Program-made: the position numbers and the translations under genes
Assembly (NCBI GenBank): GCA_036557405.1
Contig: DATBHO010000003.1
Span: 1 to 15,210, forward strand
Direction: 5' to 3'
Length of the DNA stretch: 15,210 nt
Source: TA-21 sp036557405
GTDB taxonomy: Archaea; Thermoproteota; Nitrososphaeria; Nitrososphaerales; Nitrososphaeraceae
The notes under the pieces: generated by a model
The model's database searches: none
What the model was told of the DNA's origin: nothing
The model's input: the letters and a program-made list of their open reading frames with translations, nothing else
Part shown: positions 1 through 6,565 of the stretch, one piece after another
Layout of the letters: every line of letters starts with the position of its first letter
How positions within the stretch are numbered: the first letter of the stretch is position 1

Positions 1-588
1 ATTCTTAGGAATTTCATCTCTTGACAAATCATTATCATAGATTATGGTAAAAGCCCTTAATTCTTGTTCATGCTTAAATGACGTTCGCTTAGTAAGAAAT
101 GGCAGAATAAAGTCTTCTTTCATCCACTGAGTATTATAGTCCATATAGTTTACCATACCTATGCCGACAGATTCAATTGCTTTACTAAATGAATCGCGAA
201 GTCTTCGATATGTTGATTGTATAGCTATGCCTGCTTTTCTGTTGGAATATAAGTCCCACATTGCAGCAGATTCACCATCATTTAAATGCCAACAATTTAC
301 GACTAGTCTGTCTCTATAGTTTTGAAAGTTGGGAGGCCTCAAAATTAATCTTTTAATCATATCATCATCCACATCTTCTAATTCGTGGCGAAATCTTTCC
401 AATCTGACAGTATCTATCTTATTGTATTCTGCCAATGTTCCTTCATAAGGGTCAACAAACTCGTCCGTACTAGTAAAATATAGTTCTTCTCTATCAAGTA
501 TACTAATAAGCCTAGCAATATCCATGTATTTCCATATTTTAGCTTCATTAGAGGGCTTTTTGACAAGTCCCCCATATTCCCTATACAT
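1..588 (-). CDS. DUF2971 domain protein, C-terminus beyond left edge
   Basis: Reading the minus strand from an ATG at 586-588 gives 196 codons that stay open through the window edge, so the stop lies outside. The N-terminus has the WKYMD..RLISILDREELYFTSTDEF.DPYEGT pattern, followed near residues 98-120 by NCWHLNDGESAAMWDLYS, GIAIQST, a VNYMDY strand and KRTSFKHEQELRAF. This order (YF/DPFEG, CWH..ESAAMW, GIAI, KR..F.HE.E.R) is what I know of DUF2971. The biochemical function of that family is not established. It occurs in archaea, bacteria and phages, often in variable genome regions. The gene is divergent from the HEPN gene across a spacer of about 250 bp. An in-frame TGA lies about 12 codons before the ATG, and a TTG two codons upstream is an alternative start. 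Confidence 0.8.
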   Translation of the reverse strand, partial: MYREYGGLVKKPSNEAKIWKYMDIARLISILDREELYFTSTDEFVDPYEGTLAEYNKIDTVRLERFRHELEDVDDDMIKRLILRPPNFQNYRDRLVVNCWHLNDGESAAMWDLYSNRKAGIAIQSTYRRLRDSFSKAIESVGIGMVNYMDYNTQWMKEDFILPFLTKRTSFKHEQELRAFTIIYDNDLSRDEIPKN

Positions 589-843
589 TATCAAACATCT
601 CTTCGCTGGATATCGCTTCAATCAAATAAAAACTGTATTCTCAGTTGCGTAAAGTCGAGAGAAGAAGGAAACCATTTTCCAGAAATTAACGGCTGTTTAA
701 ATAGACAGTAATCAAGTATATCTACACTGTGAGTATTCTTGAACTATTCATTTCCTTCAAATACGTTCTTGTCAATATTGCCCTTACAATTTGACCACTG
801 TTCCTTCGGCGATAATATATATCTGAAGTCAACTTTAATCCAA
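589..843. other. divergent spacer between DUF2971 and HEPN genes
   Basis: This AT-rich stretch has no convincing gene. One frame is open from a TTG at 739 into the short piece at 844-963, but its first 35 residues (rich in F, S, L and N) look non-coding. The promoters of both divergent genes must lie here. I cannot point to a convincing TATA box. Confidence 0.4.
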
Positions 844-963
844 ATGGAACTTGAAGAAATTCGGGAATTGACAATAGAGGCAATTAGAATTTTTAATGGT
901 TACAGTGACGATACTCACAATGGTCCTGAAATGAAGCAAATAATGACATTGGAGAAAAATTGA
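844..963 (+). pseudogene. likely N-terminal piece of the HEPN gene, in another frame
   Basis: From the ATG at 844 this frame encodes 39 residues (MELEEIRELTIEAIRIFNGY and on to MKQIMTLEKN) and stops at TGA 961-963. The next frame is the HEPN protein. A run of five A lies at 955-959. Removing one A makes TTG GAG AAA ATT GAA CAA CTC ATG TAT, so MTLEK runs into IEQLMYRRNP without a break. The acidic, helical composition fits a true N-terminus. I infer a single-base insertion, either real or a sequencing error, that separates the first 39 or so residues from the rest. The alternative is a separate micro-ORF that happens to abut the gene. Confidence 0.5.
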
Positions 964-970
964 ACAACTC

Positions 971-1711
971 ATGTATAGACGTAATCCACATCATGTAAAC
1001 GCACGTAATGAATATTCCAATGAGACGCCTTACACAATAATGGATAAGAAAGAGCAGAAGTATTTTTTGGAATCCATACACTGTCTCTTGAACCAAGGAG
1101 TAATTATGTGGGGGAAGGAGGCTGAAATTGGTGGCAGTGATTTTTATCCTTGGTTTTCAATTACATCATATGGAAAAAAGGTTTTAGAAAAAGGTGACAT
1201 TATACCTCATGACCCACACAATTATCTTGAAAGATTACGAAAAACGATACCTAAGTTGGATGAAATAGTTCTTGTATATGTAGAAGAAAGTTGGGAATGT
1301 TTTTTAAATAGCAATTTTTTCGCGTCAGCAGTCATGTTAGGTGTAGCATCTGAAGCGGCTTTTAATCAGTTATTTACTGCGTTTAAGAACAGCAAGATTA
1401 CAAATGAGTTAATAAAAAAAGAGTGCACTTCATTAGAGGGCACGAATAGTATCAAGAGAAAATTCGATTTTATATACAATGAACTAATAAAAGCAAAAAA
1501 TCAATTCAATCGCAAAACTCAGGATACCTTAGAATACAATTTAACTGGAATTTTTAATTTGATACGGTTACAACGCAACGAGGCCGGTCATCCTACTGGA
1601 ATAAAAAGAGATAGGGATGAAATGTTTGCTAACCTGACATTATTCATAATGTACTGTAAGACAATATACGGTTTAATTGATTGGTTAAAAAAGGCAAAAT
1701 TTAAAGCTTAG
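971..1711 (+). CDS. HEPN-domain protein with N-terminal helical/winged-helix-like region
   Basis: The 246-aa product has two parts. Residues 20-75 (TIMDKKEQKYFLESIHCLL, then IMWG, then FSITSYGKKVLEKG) resemble a winged-helix-like segment. From residue 79 a PHDP..YLERL linker leads to an all-helical domain. That domain carries FFASAVMLGVASEAAF at 116-131 and RNEAGH at 202-207. Arg202, polar Asn203 and His207 fit the R-x4-H catalytic motif of HEPN domains, which are often metal-independent RNases in toxin-antitoxin and defence systems. RNase activity here is inferred. The frame has no stop back to 947, and with the 844-963 piece the protein would be about 288 aa. No antitoxin-like partner (MNT nucleotidyltransferase) is adjacent; the nearest gene is the divergent DUF2971 gene. 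DUF4145-like proteins are the closest family I can name. Confidence 0.7.
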   Translation: MYRRNPHHVNARNEYSNETPYTIMDKKEQKYFLESIHCLLNQGVIMWGKEAEIGGSDFYPWFSITSYGKKVLEKGDIIPHDPHNYLERLRKTIPKLDEIVLVYVEESWECFLNSNFFASAVMLGVASEAAFNQLFTAFKNSKITNELIKKECTSLEGTNSIKRKFDFIYNELIKAKNQFNRKTQDTLEYNLTGIFNLIRLQRNEAGHPTGIKRDRDEMFANLTLFIMYCKTIYGLIDWLKKAKFKA

Positions 1712-1746
1712 TACTTGTCTAATCAAGAACCTACTTTTAGCACCAA

Positions 1747-1780
1747 TATCGGTACGCATCCCTCTGGACCCATACCGATA
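1747..1780. repeat. 8-bp inverted repeat (hairpin) after HEPN gene
   Basis: TATCGGTA at 1747-1754 is perfectly complementary to TACCGATA at 1773-1780, with an 18-nt loop. It sits 36 nt after the HEPN stop and about 30 nt before the promoter of the truncated DUF72 copy. No T-run follows, so an intrinsic terminator is not supported. A processing or protein-binding site is possible. Confidence 0.45.
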
Positions 1781-1811
1781 CAAGTGCCCTTTCCCAAAAC
1801 AACAAATAAAA

Positions 1812-1817
1812 TTTAAT
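1812..1817 (+). promoter_or_regulatory. TATA-like box of truncated DUF72 copy
   Basis: TTTAAT lies 31 nt before the TTG start at 1843. The intact paralogue has TATAAT at 3642, also 31 nt before its TTG at 3673. The segment from here to the start codon is conserved between the two loci (AATTGTATTT..TGCACA), so the duplication included the promoter. The spacing implies a leaderless transcript. Confidence 0.55.
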
Positions 1818-1842
1818 TGTATTTGCTGCACAGTAAATTGTA

Positions 1843-2205
1843 TTGTCAGTGCTTATAGGCTGCTCTGGTTGGAGTTATGCTGATTCCTTTGACAAGGGTG
1901 GGTGGGTTAAGGTATTTTATCCAGATGCCCAAACTAAAAAACTACAATACTATTCTCAGTTTTTTAACACTGCAGAGATGGATGCGACATTCTATGAGAA
2001 ATTTTACAAATATATGACAAAAGAAACATTTGTCAACATGACGAAAGCAACGCCGGATAATTTTCAGTTCTCAGTTAAGGTTCCTGAAACAGTAACACAT
2101 GATAAGAGACTCGATGTCGATAAGGAAGCTGTAATGCATCTGGAACACTTTCTTGACAAGATATCTCCTCTAAAATCTGCTAGTAAGTTGGGAACGGTGA
2201 ACTAA
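1843..2205 (+). pseudogene. DUF72 (YecE-like) protein, truncated at the 3' end
   Basis: The 120-aa frame starts at TTG 1843 and matches the first 118 or so residues of the intact DUF72 protein at 3673-4563. About four residues in five are identical, including GCSGWSY, the FNTAEMDATFYEKFY block and VPETVTHDKRLDV. After KLG.V the intact protein continues into LIQLPP, whereas here the reading ends at VN and a stop, and the downstream DNA no longer resembles DUF72. More than half of the usual length (about 240-300 aa) is missing, including the downstream IEFRHPSW and RWHG motifs. It is therefore most likely a decaying duplicate. The kept promoter and clean reading frame mean a short product could still be made. 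Confidence 0.85.
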
Positions 2206-2353
2206 TTACGGTATCGCTATAGCAAACCCAAATTTAAAGAGTCACAAAGCAAACTGTAAGCAAAATAAAACACTCCAGACTTTCAAAGCTCCAAATTAAT
2301 AATAAATTGAATACTTAATTCTCCATTTTGGTTACGTATCGATTAACATTTGA

Positions 2354-2654
2354 TTACAATTTGGAAAGTTCATTTCCAAGAATTTTGTCCATCTCTTCGA
2401 CTTGTTCCTTAAATTTTCCAAATTCATTCATATCAAATTTAGATAACTTCCAACTTTCTCTTAATTCCCCACCATTTTCTCTGGACACTATCACTTGCCA
2501 AATAATAATCTGGCATTAGAATCATATCTATATCATCAATAGTGGCCTGCAATTTATCAGTTGGTTCAATTCCTGTTTGAAACTCATGATTAGCTAACAT
2601 TCTGTCTAAATAGGATTTCATGCGACCGTAGAATTTTTTTGTTGAATACTTCAC
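2354..2654 (-). pseudogene. small unknown protein gene, split by a frameshift at a G4 run
   Basis: From GTG 2652-2654 the first frame encodes 71 aa (MKYSTKKFYGRMKSYLDRML and on to QRKWWGIKRKLEVI) and stops at 2439. A second minus-strand frame takes over around 2470 with coding-like content (ELRESWKLSKF, NEFGKFKEQVEEMDKILG) and ends at TAA 2354-2356. Deleting one base from the C4 run on the plus strand at 2467-2470 joins them as QRKWWELRESWKLSKF, for a total of about 99 aa. The product would be charged and helical. I do not recognise the family. The break sits at a homopolymer, so it may be real or an assembly error. Confidence 0.5.
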
Positions 2655-2902
2655 AGTGCGCCTAAATTGAAGCCTTCTCCATTGTTTAAAAAATCCGGAG
2701 ACCGAGTTCTAGGTATAGAAAGTATTAATCTCTAACCGAAAATAATATTGGTCCTAGTCTATATCCTTGTGGAATATCTCTATGAAGAAACTAGAATTTC
2801 TGATTTCGACATATATTAAATTTCAGATTCCCTTTCATGTCATATAGATTATCGGGAAACAAGACAAAAAGGAACCAAATGATATAGTATGATAGAAATG
2901 AA
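2655..2902. other. AT-rich spacer, nothing recognisable
   Basis: All frames on both strands are interrupted, and I see no strong repeat or hairpin. The stretch lies between the frame-broken gene at 2354-2654 and the 72-aa gene, both on the minus strand, and presumably holds the promoter of the former. Confidence 0.4.
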
Positions 2903-3121
2903 TTACGATTCGTCATGAAATCCTTTGCTCGTCTCTTCAGTCTTGGATTCTTCTCTTTCAATAATCTTTTTCACTCTCACCGCCTCTTCTAACCTCCTTT
3001 CACTTTCATACCTGCTTTGCAGCATCGACAATGCTTTGAGCTTAGTCCACCCATTGTCATCTGCTAGTTTCTCGGCCATTTTTTCAATCTCTTGTTCGGT
3101 ATCCAATGTATTTAGTTTCAT
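2903..3121 (-). CDS. small charged helical protein, unknown function
   Basis: The 72-aa protein starts at ATG 3119-3121. It is almost wholly helical and charged: EIEKMAEKLADDNGW, then KALSMLQSRYESERRLEEAV, then KKIIEREESK, ending in an acidic, Thr/Ser-rich tail. It has no Cys and no membrane segment. The spacing of hydrophobic residues suggests a short coiled coil or helical bundle. The start lies 37 nt after the end of the Hsp20-like frame on the same strand, so the two could be cotranscribed. The family is not recognised. Regular amino-acid composition and a normal ATG support a real gene. Confidence 0.6.
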   Translation of the reverse strand: MKLNTLDTEQEIEKMAEKLADDNGWTKLKALSMLQSRYESERRLEEAVRVKKIIEREESKTEETSKGFHDES

Positions 3122-3158
3122 TATATTCTTAATTAAGTTATCTAGAATAACATTGGTC

Positions 3159-3436
3159 TTAATTCATTCGCTTTTTGGTTTTAAATATTATTTCCAAGAA
3201 ACCGTTTGAAAAAGATTTTTCCCTTAAATTAGTATCGGTTTTATCTGGGAGGTTAAAGATTTCATAATAGTATGCTCCTTCACCCGCTGCTATTAATACA
3301 AGTTTTGAGGGATATACATTCATCGCTAGGTCCTCTTCAGAAGCTCCGGGCAGCTCGGTCATAATCCTGACTTTGTAACTATCGCTTTACACAACAACTG
3401 CCTTTCTGAGGAAAAATTTGGTTCTAAGTAATTCAT
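3159..3436 (-). pseudogene. Hsp20/alpha-crystallin-like protein, frame-broken N-terminus
   Basis: The frame from ATG 3362 to 3159 encodes 67 aa. It has the core of the small heat-shock alpha-crystallin domain: MTELPGASEEDLAMNVYPSK (compare the family ELPGV.KEDI.V), an EIFNLPDKTD strand, and SFSNGFLEIIFKTKK (family NGVLEV.L.K). The in-frame codons before the ATG still read SDSYKVRI, which is the strand expected there, and a TAA precedes them. The upstream coding signal continues in another frame (ATG 3436, MNYLEPNFSSERQLLCK) that stops at 3359. One extra A in the AAA before GCGATAG would fuse the two into LLCKSDSYKVRIMTELPG. That second frame stays open with coding-like content back to about 3592 but has no start codon. 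Hsp20 proteins act as ATP-independent holdases; this copy is probably inactive or mis-assembled. Confidence 0.6.
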
Positions 3437-3580
3437 CGTTTCTTTCTGGCTATAAGCGTCACTTCCAGGTTCTTTGACGTTAGACTTGCAACTGCTATCG
3501 TTGTTTGATAACGTATAAACTTTATCCAGTAAATCACGGGAACTTTTTTCTAAGATTTTGTTAGCTTGAAGGAAACAGGT

Positions 3581-3610
3581 CCAAAATTTATGTCAAATTT
3601 GGTTCACAAA
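3581..3610 (+). repeat. dispersed repeat, copy 1 (with hairpin)
   Basis: The segment contains the 20-mer TGTCAAATTTGGTTCACAAA, preceded by CCAAAATTTA. The same 20-mer preceded by CCAAAATCG occurs at 9086-9114. CCAAA(A)TTT and AAATTTGG around ATGTC can form an 8-bp stem with one bulge in this copy. It lies just upstream of the intact DUF72 promoter. Confidence 0.6.
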
Positions 3611-3641
3611 CGACCAACCCCAGGTTAAATAATGGGCAAGC

Positions 3642-3647
3642 TATAAT
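3642..3647 (+). promoter_or_regulatory. TATA box of intact DUF72 gene
   Basis: TATAAT lies 31 nt before TTG 3673. The position relative to the start equals that of TTTAAT in the truncated copy. This spacing puts transcription start at or within a few nt of the start codon, and supports TTG as the true start. Confidence 0.6.
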
Positions 3648-3672
3648 TGTATTTATTGCACAATAATTTCTA

Positions 3673-4563
3673 TTGACAGTACTGATAGGATGTTCAGGTT
3701 GGAGTTATTCTGATACGTTTGAAAGAGGAGGATGGACCAAAGTATTTTATCCAGATGCCCAAACTAAAAAACTTCCGTACTATGCTCAATTTTTTAATAC
3801 AGCAGAAATGGATGCGACATTCTATGAAAAATTCTATATGTACATGACTAAGGACACATTCATAGCAATGACTCGGGCAACTCCAGATAAATTTCAATTC
3901 TCTATTAAGGTTCCAGAAACAGTTACACATGACAAGAGACTTGATGTAAGAAAAGGAGCGATGGGCCTTTTGGAAGAGTTCCTTGATAAGATATCGCCTC
4001 TAAAGACTGCTAATAAATTGGGAGCAGTACTTATTCAATTGCCACCTAGTTTTACTGTTAAAGAATTTCAGAATACAGAAGAATTCCTTGACAGATTACC
4101 CAGTGGATATGACTACGCTATTGAATTTAGACATCCATCATGGAATACTGAAGGCCCATGGGAGATGCTAAAGCACTATAATATTGCAACAGTGCTAACT
4201 GATTCTCCAGAACCAGACAAGCTTCAATTCCTGTCCGAAGCAATAGTGACTGCCAATCATTCTTTTATTAGATGGCATGGAAGACAGGTAAAGCCTAGAT
4301 ACAATTATCTTTACTCAAGGGAGGAATTAAAACCGTGGGTTGATAAGGTCAGAGAACTATCTAATGAAACAGCTGTAGTAAGAGGCTACTTTAATAACCA
4401 TTACGGAGCTAGAGCTGTTGTAAATGCAATAGAGTTCAAAGAAATGCTAGGAACAGCTTTAACTGAGAAGGAAAGAGCGGCATTAGAGCATGCACGAAAT
4501 TACTTTAATCACAATTACCACCTTGACTCAGTAAAAAGACAGGTAACACTTGATGACAAATAA
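3673..4563 (+). CDS. DUF72 (YecE-like) family protein, intact copy
   Basis: The 296-aa protein has the features of DUF72, a TIM-barrel-like family without an agreed reaction. The N-terminal strand is IGCSGWSY (residues 5-12), followed by FFNTAEMDATFYEKF, FQFSIKVPETVTHDKRL and KLGAVLIQLPPSF at about 115-127. The barrel then continues with YAIEFRHPSW and a second half containing FIRWHGR and VVRGYFNNHYGARAV. The length is normal and no frame break is seen. TTG is chosen as the start because its context and the TATA spacing are conserved with the truncated paralogue at 1843. A third, heavily damaged copy begins at about 15090. The C-terminal 30 residues (EHARNYFNHNYHLDSVKRQ) are charged and probably extend past the conserved domain. 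It appears to be transcribed alone. Confidence 0.9.
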   Translation: MTVLIGCSGWSYSDTFERGGWTKVFYPDAQTKKLPYYAQFFNTAEMDATFYEKFYMYMTKDTFIAMTRATPDKFQFSIKVPETVTHDKRLDVRKGAMGLLEEFLDKISPLKTANKLGAVLIQLPPSFTVKEFQNTEEFLDRLPSGYDYAIEFRHPSWNTEGPWEMLKHYNIATVLTDSPEPDKLQFLSEAIVTANHSFIRWHGRQVKPRYNYLYSREELKPWVDKVRELSNETAVVRGYFNNHYGARAVVNAIEFKEMLGTALTEKERAALEHARNYFNHNYHLDSVKRQVTLDDK

Positions 4564-4632
4564 CTAGTTAGTAAAATCAGGTGACTCTGCAACGGTAATC
4601 TTTTCTATGTGTGAGTCCTTTATACCAATAAG

Positions 4633-5016
4633 TTGCTGTCTTTTAAGTTACTGAGTTATGCTGCAGCAGGATGTACCCTTATTGCAGGAATATTGCACTT
4701 ATCGTTGGCTTCAAATGTTATAGGCCAGAATCTACCAACCGGTATCTTTTTCTTGGTTGCTGGAATCGCACAGATATTCTGGACTCTGCCAATAGTAAGA
4801 ACCTGGGGAAAGGTATGGAATTACATTGGTATCGCAGGTACCATAGCCCTAATCATTATCTGGGTAATTACAAGATATCCTGACAATCCAATAAGTGGAA
4901 GAGCCTTTTCTGTTAATTCAATTGGAATAGCTATAGAATTCTTTCAAATTGCCTTTATAGTGCTATGTAGTTTTATTATCGCAAGAGGTCCAAGAAAACC
5001 GGTAAACAAGAAATAA
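4633..5016 (+). CDS. four-helix membrane protein, unknown function
   Basis: The 127-aa protein starts at TTG 4633. It has four hydrophobic segments at about residues 5-27 (LLSYAAAGCTLIAGILHLSL), 36-54 (PTGIFFLVAGIAQIFWTLPI), 62-80 (NYIGIAGTIALIIIWVI) and 96-117 (IGIAIEFFQIAFIVLCSFII), ending in a basic cytoplasmic tail (RGPRKPVNKK). A single His in the GILHL motif of helix 1 and a Glu in helix 4 are the only polar groups within the membrane. Small proteins of this type are frequent in Nitrososphaeria; I cannot assign a role. It follows the intact DUF72 gene by 69 bp on the same strand. I see no clear TATA box at the leaderless distance, so readthrough from DUF72 is possible. Confidence 0.75.
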   Translation: MLSFKLLSYAAAGCTLIAGILHLSLASNVIGQNLPTGIFFLVAGIAQIFWTLPIVRTWGKVWNYIGIAGTIALIIIWVITRYPDNPISGRAFSVNSIGIAIEFFQIAFIVLCSFIIARGPRKPVNKK

Positions 5017-5317
5017 GTCTGAATTCACCAATCTTTACCTTTCCAGTATAGGTTGTTCTTTTAATCGTATTATAGGTTCCCTTCATCAGGACCCAGCTAA
5101 TCAAGGACCACTAAATTCTACAACTGAGTAGAAAGCATTTTTACCCGAATCATCGAAATTCAAGTTGGGTGTGGATATACGCATTAGCTTTGTCCTGGCC
5201 GCTTCGGCAAGTTTCCATATAAAGCCTATTTGTTATCTATATAAGGGCTAATGAAGGTAATTTTGCATATTAGCTGATTAATATAAACTACTTAAATTAG
5301 TAACATGTATATTTCTT
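5017..5317. other. spacer upstream of 55-aa zinc-ribbon gene
   Basis: No gene is visible in about 300 bp. The short tract CCTGGCCGCTTCGGCAAG near 5197 is more GC-rich than its surroundings but gives no long stem. The 3' end holds the TATA box for the following gene. Confidence 0.4.
5282..5287 (+). promoter_or_regulatory. TATA box of 55-aa zinc-ribbon gene
   Basis: TATAAA lies 36 nt before ATG 5318. It is followed by an AT-rich segment (CTTAAATTAG), and the spacing gives a very short leader. Confidence 0.5.
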
Positions 5318-5485
5318 ATGCTGAAGATAAACTGCAAGGATTGCGGTAAACCTTTTCCTGCATCGTATCAACAGGACAGAACGTCATTTGAGGCAACAAA
5401 TTTTACAGAACAACTGGAAAAGTGTCCAAATTGTGGTAACGTCAGGCCATATTTTAACGTCAATTATTTCTTTGAAGAATCTTGA
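5318..5485 (+). CDS. 55-aa zinc-ribbon protein
   Basis: The frame ATG 5318 to TGA 5483-5485 encodes 55 residues. CxxC pairs lie at 6-9 (CKDC) and 36-39 (CPNC), each followed by Gly as in zinc knuckles. The 26-residue spacer between them (FPASYQQDRTSFEATNFTEQ is its core) would form the outer strands. The protein ends NYFFEES. A TATA box lies 36 nt upstream and the composition is coding-like, so I am confident that it is real despite its size. Such single-domain zinc ribbons are common in ammonia-oxidising archaea. The partner (nucleic acid or protein) is unknown. Confidence 0.8.
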   Translation: MLKINCKDCGKPFPASYQQDRTSFEATNFTEQLEKCPNCGNVRPYFNVNYFFEES

Positions 5486-5490
5486 AGTAG

Positions 5491-5634
5491 TCACTTGCAT
5501 CGGCGAGTGGTGGATTAAGTATTTTTAATTGTCCTAAGTGCGTACAACATGTAGGAGCTATTTCAATTTCTGGAATCGCTAGCCCATCTAAGACTGGTGA
5601 GTATGATGTTATTGATATTCCACGCCTAACGTAG
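5491..5634 (+). pseudogene. possible zinc-ribbon remnant without a start codon
   Basis: A frame open from 5491 to TAG 5632-5634 reads FNCPKCVQHVGAISISGIAS and then KTGEYDVIDIPRLT, which looks like protein. It has one CxxC (CPKC) but no ATG, GTG or TTG before it. It may be a 5'-damaged relative of the small zinc-ribbon genes nearby, or may start at the ATT before FNC. Chance cannot be excluded. Confidence 0.3.
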
Positions 5635-5641
5635 TGGCGTG
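5621..5641. repeat. GC-rich hairpin CACGCC/GGCGTG
   Basis: CACGCC at 5621-5626 pairs with GGCGTG at 5636-5641 across a 9-nt loop. It stands in AT-rich DNA between convergent genes (the zinc-ribbon remnant and the receiver gene). A transcript-end stabiliser is a reasonable guess. Confidence 0.45.
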
Positions 5642-5695
5642 CTTAAGTCTGACGAATTTAATTATGGTGTACACTCTTAATAACAAAATTTCAAC

Positions 5696-6106
5696 TTATT
5701 TTTTATTGGTTCTTTCAAGGATATCGATTTGCTTATTGACCTCTGTAATTAATTCATGTGGTTCGACTGGTTTTTGAAGAAGGCCGTTTATTACGTTCTT
5801 TTTGGTATATTCTTGAATCAATTTATTATCATATTCAAAGTCTATCGTCAATACTGTTCTTGCTGAAGGATTTAAATCCTTCACAGTTTTCAGTAGTTGC
5901 ACACCGTTAATAACTGGCATTCGCAAATCAGAAATCATAAGAGCATAATCTTTTCGATTGATTTTGAAATGCTCCAATGCATTAACCGTGTCTGTAAACC
6001 TGAGTACGTTAACCCTTTCAGTTGAACATAATGAACTATCTGATATCTGAGGGTTACCTATTTCGTAACCCACTACACTAATTATCTTATCATGATTATC
6101 ATTCAA
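5696..6106 (-). CDS. CheY-like receiver protein with missing acidic pocket
   Basis: The 136-aa protein is a stand-alone response-regulator receiver. Present are the phospho-acceptor Asp60 in YALMISDLRMP with NGVQLL after it, the switch Thr87 in VLTIDF, and the invariant Lys112 in LLQKPVEP followed by the last helix. The first strand reads KIISVVGYE where the family has ILVVDDE. Both Mg2+-binding acids are therefore absent, and phosphorylation is likely impaired. No DNA-binding domain or histidine kinase is adjacent. The start is taken as TTG 6104-6106. The same frame is open 15 codons further upstream, so an earlier start is possible but would not restore DD. It may act as a phosphorylation-independent protein-interaction module. 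Confidence 0.75.
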   Translation of the reverse strand: MNDNHDKIISVVGYEIGNPQISDSSLCSTERVNVLRFTDTVNALEHFKINRKDYALMISDLRMPVINGVQLLKTVKDLNPSARTVLTIDFEYDNKLIQEYTKKNVINGLLQKPVEPHELITEVNKQIDILERTNKK

Positions 6107-6563
6107 AACAGAAAACCCTGATTCAATTTGAGCTCTGCAACTCTAATAAATATTGGTATGATTTGTAGAACATCAATAAATCTACTTATCCCGCTTTTAG
6201 TTTTGATAATTTAGAAAATGAGGCATTAATCTTTTCAATATCAGGCGAAAATCAAAGATTTGATAGAATTTTTTCGATATTAATAACTTGCTAACAATGG
6301 TTAACTGAGTAAATTAGATAAAATTCAAATATATAGAAGCTAGGATTATTGAGGCCTATAACGAATTCGTATAAGTACGAACGCCTCCACTAGGAAGGCT
6401 CAAACCGCCGAACGTGCACCATCTTACTATTAATGGTATCAATAATTACGACCACACTTATTGTAGGACTATTTAGAATTTTTCAGGAACTAGTACTTCA
6501 TTCAAGTATTGCCTCACTTCGACTATTGAAAGTTTGAAAGGCTATCGTACTCAAGAAATAAGT
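6107..6563. other. long spacer with structured GC-rich element and a dispersed repeat
   Basis: There is no intact gene in this 457-bp stretch between two minus-strand genes. It holds the hairpin-rich element at 6351-6420 and the third copy of the SLKGY repeat at 6522-6565. The plus strand before the element reads IEARIIEAYNEFV and then stops, which is suggestive of a decayed coding end. The rest is AT-rich and featureless. Confidence 0.5.
6351..6420 (+). ncRNA. GC-rich structured element, possible RNA or transposon-end remnant
   Basis: Three stems are visible. TTCGTA (6366-6371) pairs with TACGAA (6376-6381) over a TAAG loop. GCCTCC (6383-6388) pairs with GGAaGGC (6393-6399) over ACTA, with one bulged A. 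GAGGC (6351-6355) can pair instead with GCCTC (6383-6387), giving two exclusive folds. A further GC-rich tract, CCGCCGAACGTGCACC, follows. One plus-strand frame reads TPPLGRLKPPNVH, which reminds me of the coding ends of some archaeal IS605-family TnpB genes, whose 3' ends yield omegaRNA. That link is a memory-based guess, and no TnpB body is present. Confidence 0.3.
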
Positions 6564-6565
6564 TC
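6522..6565 (+). repeat. SLKGY repeat, copy 3 (divergent)
   Basis: AAGTTTGAAAGGCTATCGTACT aligns with AAGTTTGAAGGGTTATCATACT of the copy at 12946, with three mismatches over 22 nt. The corresponding frame reads ESLKGYRTQE. Homology outside the core is weak. Confidence 0.45.

Noticed and set aside
1747..1780. Intrinsic terminator after the HEPN gene
   Set aside because: The stem is 8 bp with a long loop and no T-run follows; it is kept only as an inverted repeat.
2328..2519. Plus-strand frame of 63 aa
   Set aside because: It is antisense to the frame-broken minus-strand gene, with a low-complexity, Ser/Leu/Phe-rich product.
2925..3209. Plus-strand frame of 94 aa with hydrophobic content
   Set aside because: It mirrors the 72-aa helical gene on the minus strand; the Ser/Leu-rich product is typical of an antisense shadow.
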